Assembly (NCBI GenBank): GCA_030607815.1 | Contig: JAUWJG010000048.1 | Location: 1 to 6,631 of the forward strand | Length of the DNA stretch: 6,631 nucleotides | Source of the DNA: Candidatus Bathyarchaeota archaeon | GTDB taxonomy: Archaea > Thermoproteota > Bathyarchaeia > RBG-16-48-13 > GCA-020355125 | Reading direction: 5' to 3' | Position numbers and translations under genes: made by a program | Shown: positions 6,367 to 6,631 of the stretch, piece after piece | Numbering within the stretch: the stretch's first letter is position 1 | How the letters are laid out: every line of letters starts with the position of its first letter | The notes under the pieces: model-generated | Seen by the model: the letters and a program-made list of their open reading frames with translations, nothing else | Databases searched by the model: none | Told to the model about the DNA's origin: nothing

Positions 6367-6459
6367 TTATTTATATCTTGCTCTCCGCCTCTTCCGAGCT
6401 CGCTGTTGCCTACGCATCTTTTTCTTCTTCGATTTCTTACTTCGATGTTTCCTCGCCAT
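6367..6459 (-). CDS. Very small basic protein, probable ribosomal protein eL41
   Basis: A 30-codon ORF (ATG 6459 to TAA 6367) encodes an almost purely Arg/Lys peptide: MARKHRSKKSKKKK followed by MRRQQRARKRRRARYK. The last 16 residues line up without gaps with the last 16 of human eL41 (MRRLKRKRRKMRQRSK, from memory), with eight identities and the same C-terminal end. eL41 is a single helix at the subunit interface of eukaryotic and some archaeal ribosomes, and is often missed in annotation because of its size. Support for a real gene: an AGGTGG ribosome binding site 5 nt upstream, a TATA-like element placed about 25 bp before the leader, a T-rich stretch after the stop, and GC content visibly higher than the decayed AT-rich flanks. 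An in-frame ATG at 6474 would add five residues, but it would put the ribosome binding site inside the gene. Low-complexity composition makes chance similarity possible; another basic ribosomal peptide is the main alternative. Confidence 0.6.
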   Translation of the reverse strand: MARKHRSKKSKKKKMRRQQRARKRRRARYK

Positions 6460-6464
6460 CTTAA

Positions 6465-6470
6465 CCACCT
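6465..6470 (-). promoter_or_regulatory. Ribosome binding site of the eL41-like ORF
   Basis: The minus strand reads AGGTGG 5 nt before ATG 6459; AGGTG is a perfect part of the archaeal Shine-Dalgarno GGAGGTGA. It is the best ribosome binding site in the window, and favours the 30-codon over the 35-codon version of the gene. Confidence 0.6.
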
Positions 6471-6489
6471 TCATAAGTCAACAATTTGT

Positions 6490-6505
6490 GAACTTATATC
6501 TTTGA
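6490..6505 (-). promoter_or_regulatory. TATA-like promoter element of the eL41-like ORF
   Basis: The minus strand reads GTCAAAGATATAAGTT, with GATATAAG centred about 25 bp before 6471. A start there leaves a leader of about 12 nt that still contains the ribosome binding site, and would exclude the upstream ATG at 6474 from the transcript. A second AT-rich candidate lies near 6510-6518. Confidence 0.35.
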
Positions 6506-6631
6506 CATATTTATTTTATCAATTCCTAATTTAATTAGTCTGACAACTCAGGATATACCGATCATGATAATTAAAGATTATTAACTCAGTCTATGTGATG
6601 ACATTATATCTTTTATTTTAATGATTCTCAT

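Noticed and set aside
6526..6538. Small inverted repeat CTAATT-T-AATTAG upstream of the eL41-like gene
   Set aside because: Six-bp AT-only arms are expected by chance in sequence this AT-rich; no second copy or operator context.
6581..6631. Minus-strand open frame reaching the right edge (ends ...KDIMSSHRLS)
   Set aside because: Only 16 codons are visible. It could be the end of a gene entering from the right, but nothing in it is recognisable.

Overview
The window looks like a piece of an AT-rich archaeal chromosome. The evidence is an archaeal-type phosphoglycerate kinase, a compact gatCAB cluster, an archaeal-type tRNA m1A methyltransferase (TrmI family), GGTGG/GTGATC-type ribosome binding sites that fit the 3' end of archaeal 16S rRNA, BRE/TATA-like promoter elements, U-rich terminators without hairpins, and a very small, extremely basic ORF resembling ribosomal protein eL41. 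I cannot fix the lineage from this sequence; Asgard or TACK-type archaea are plausible guesses only.

Layout. Bases 1-888 (+) hold the C-terminal roughly three quarters of phosphoglycerate kinase, cut by the left edge and followed by a T-rich terminator. Bases 980-4255 (+) hold gatC, gatA and gatB with gaps of 10 and 41 nt, almost certainly one transcription unit, encoding the trimeric aminoacyl-tRNA amidotransferase. A minus-strand pair then faces it: trmI (5802-4978) followed after 13 nt by a PAP2-family membrane phosphatase (4964-4263). The PAP2 stop lies only 7 bp from the gatB stop, so the two operons converge with no room for intergenic terminators.

Bases 5810-6366 have no intact gene. 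On the plus strand, about 5884-6270, they carry what reads as the wreck of a small membrane protein made of two similar tandem units, broken by two in-frame stops and at least two frame changes. Its second unit resembles the DUF2061 family. Beyond it, on the minus strand (6459-6367), lies a 30-codon ORF with a strong ribosome binding site, a TATA-like element and a downstream T-rich stretch, which I call an eL41-like ribosomal protein. The last ~150 bases hold its promoter region and nothing else I can support.

Together the intact genes are mostly translation housekeeping: Asn-tRNA formation by transamidation, tRNA T-loop methylation and a probable ribosomal peptide, flanked by one glycolytic/gluconeogenic enzyme and one lipid-phosphate phosphatase. 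I see no mobile element, CRISPR array, RNA gene or defence system. The items that most deserve a second look are the eL41-like micro-gene and the decayed tandem-domain membrane protein.
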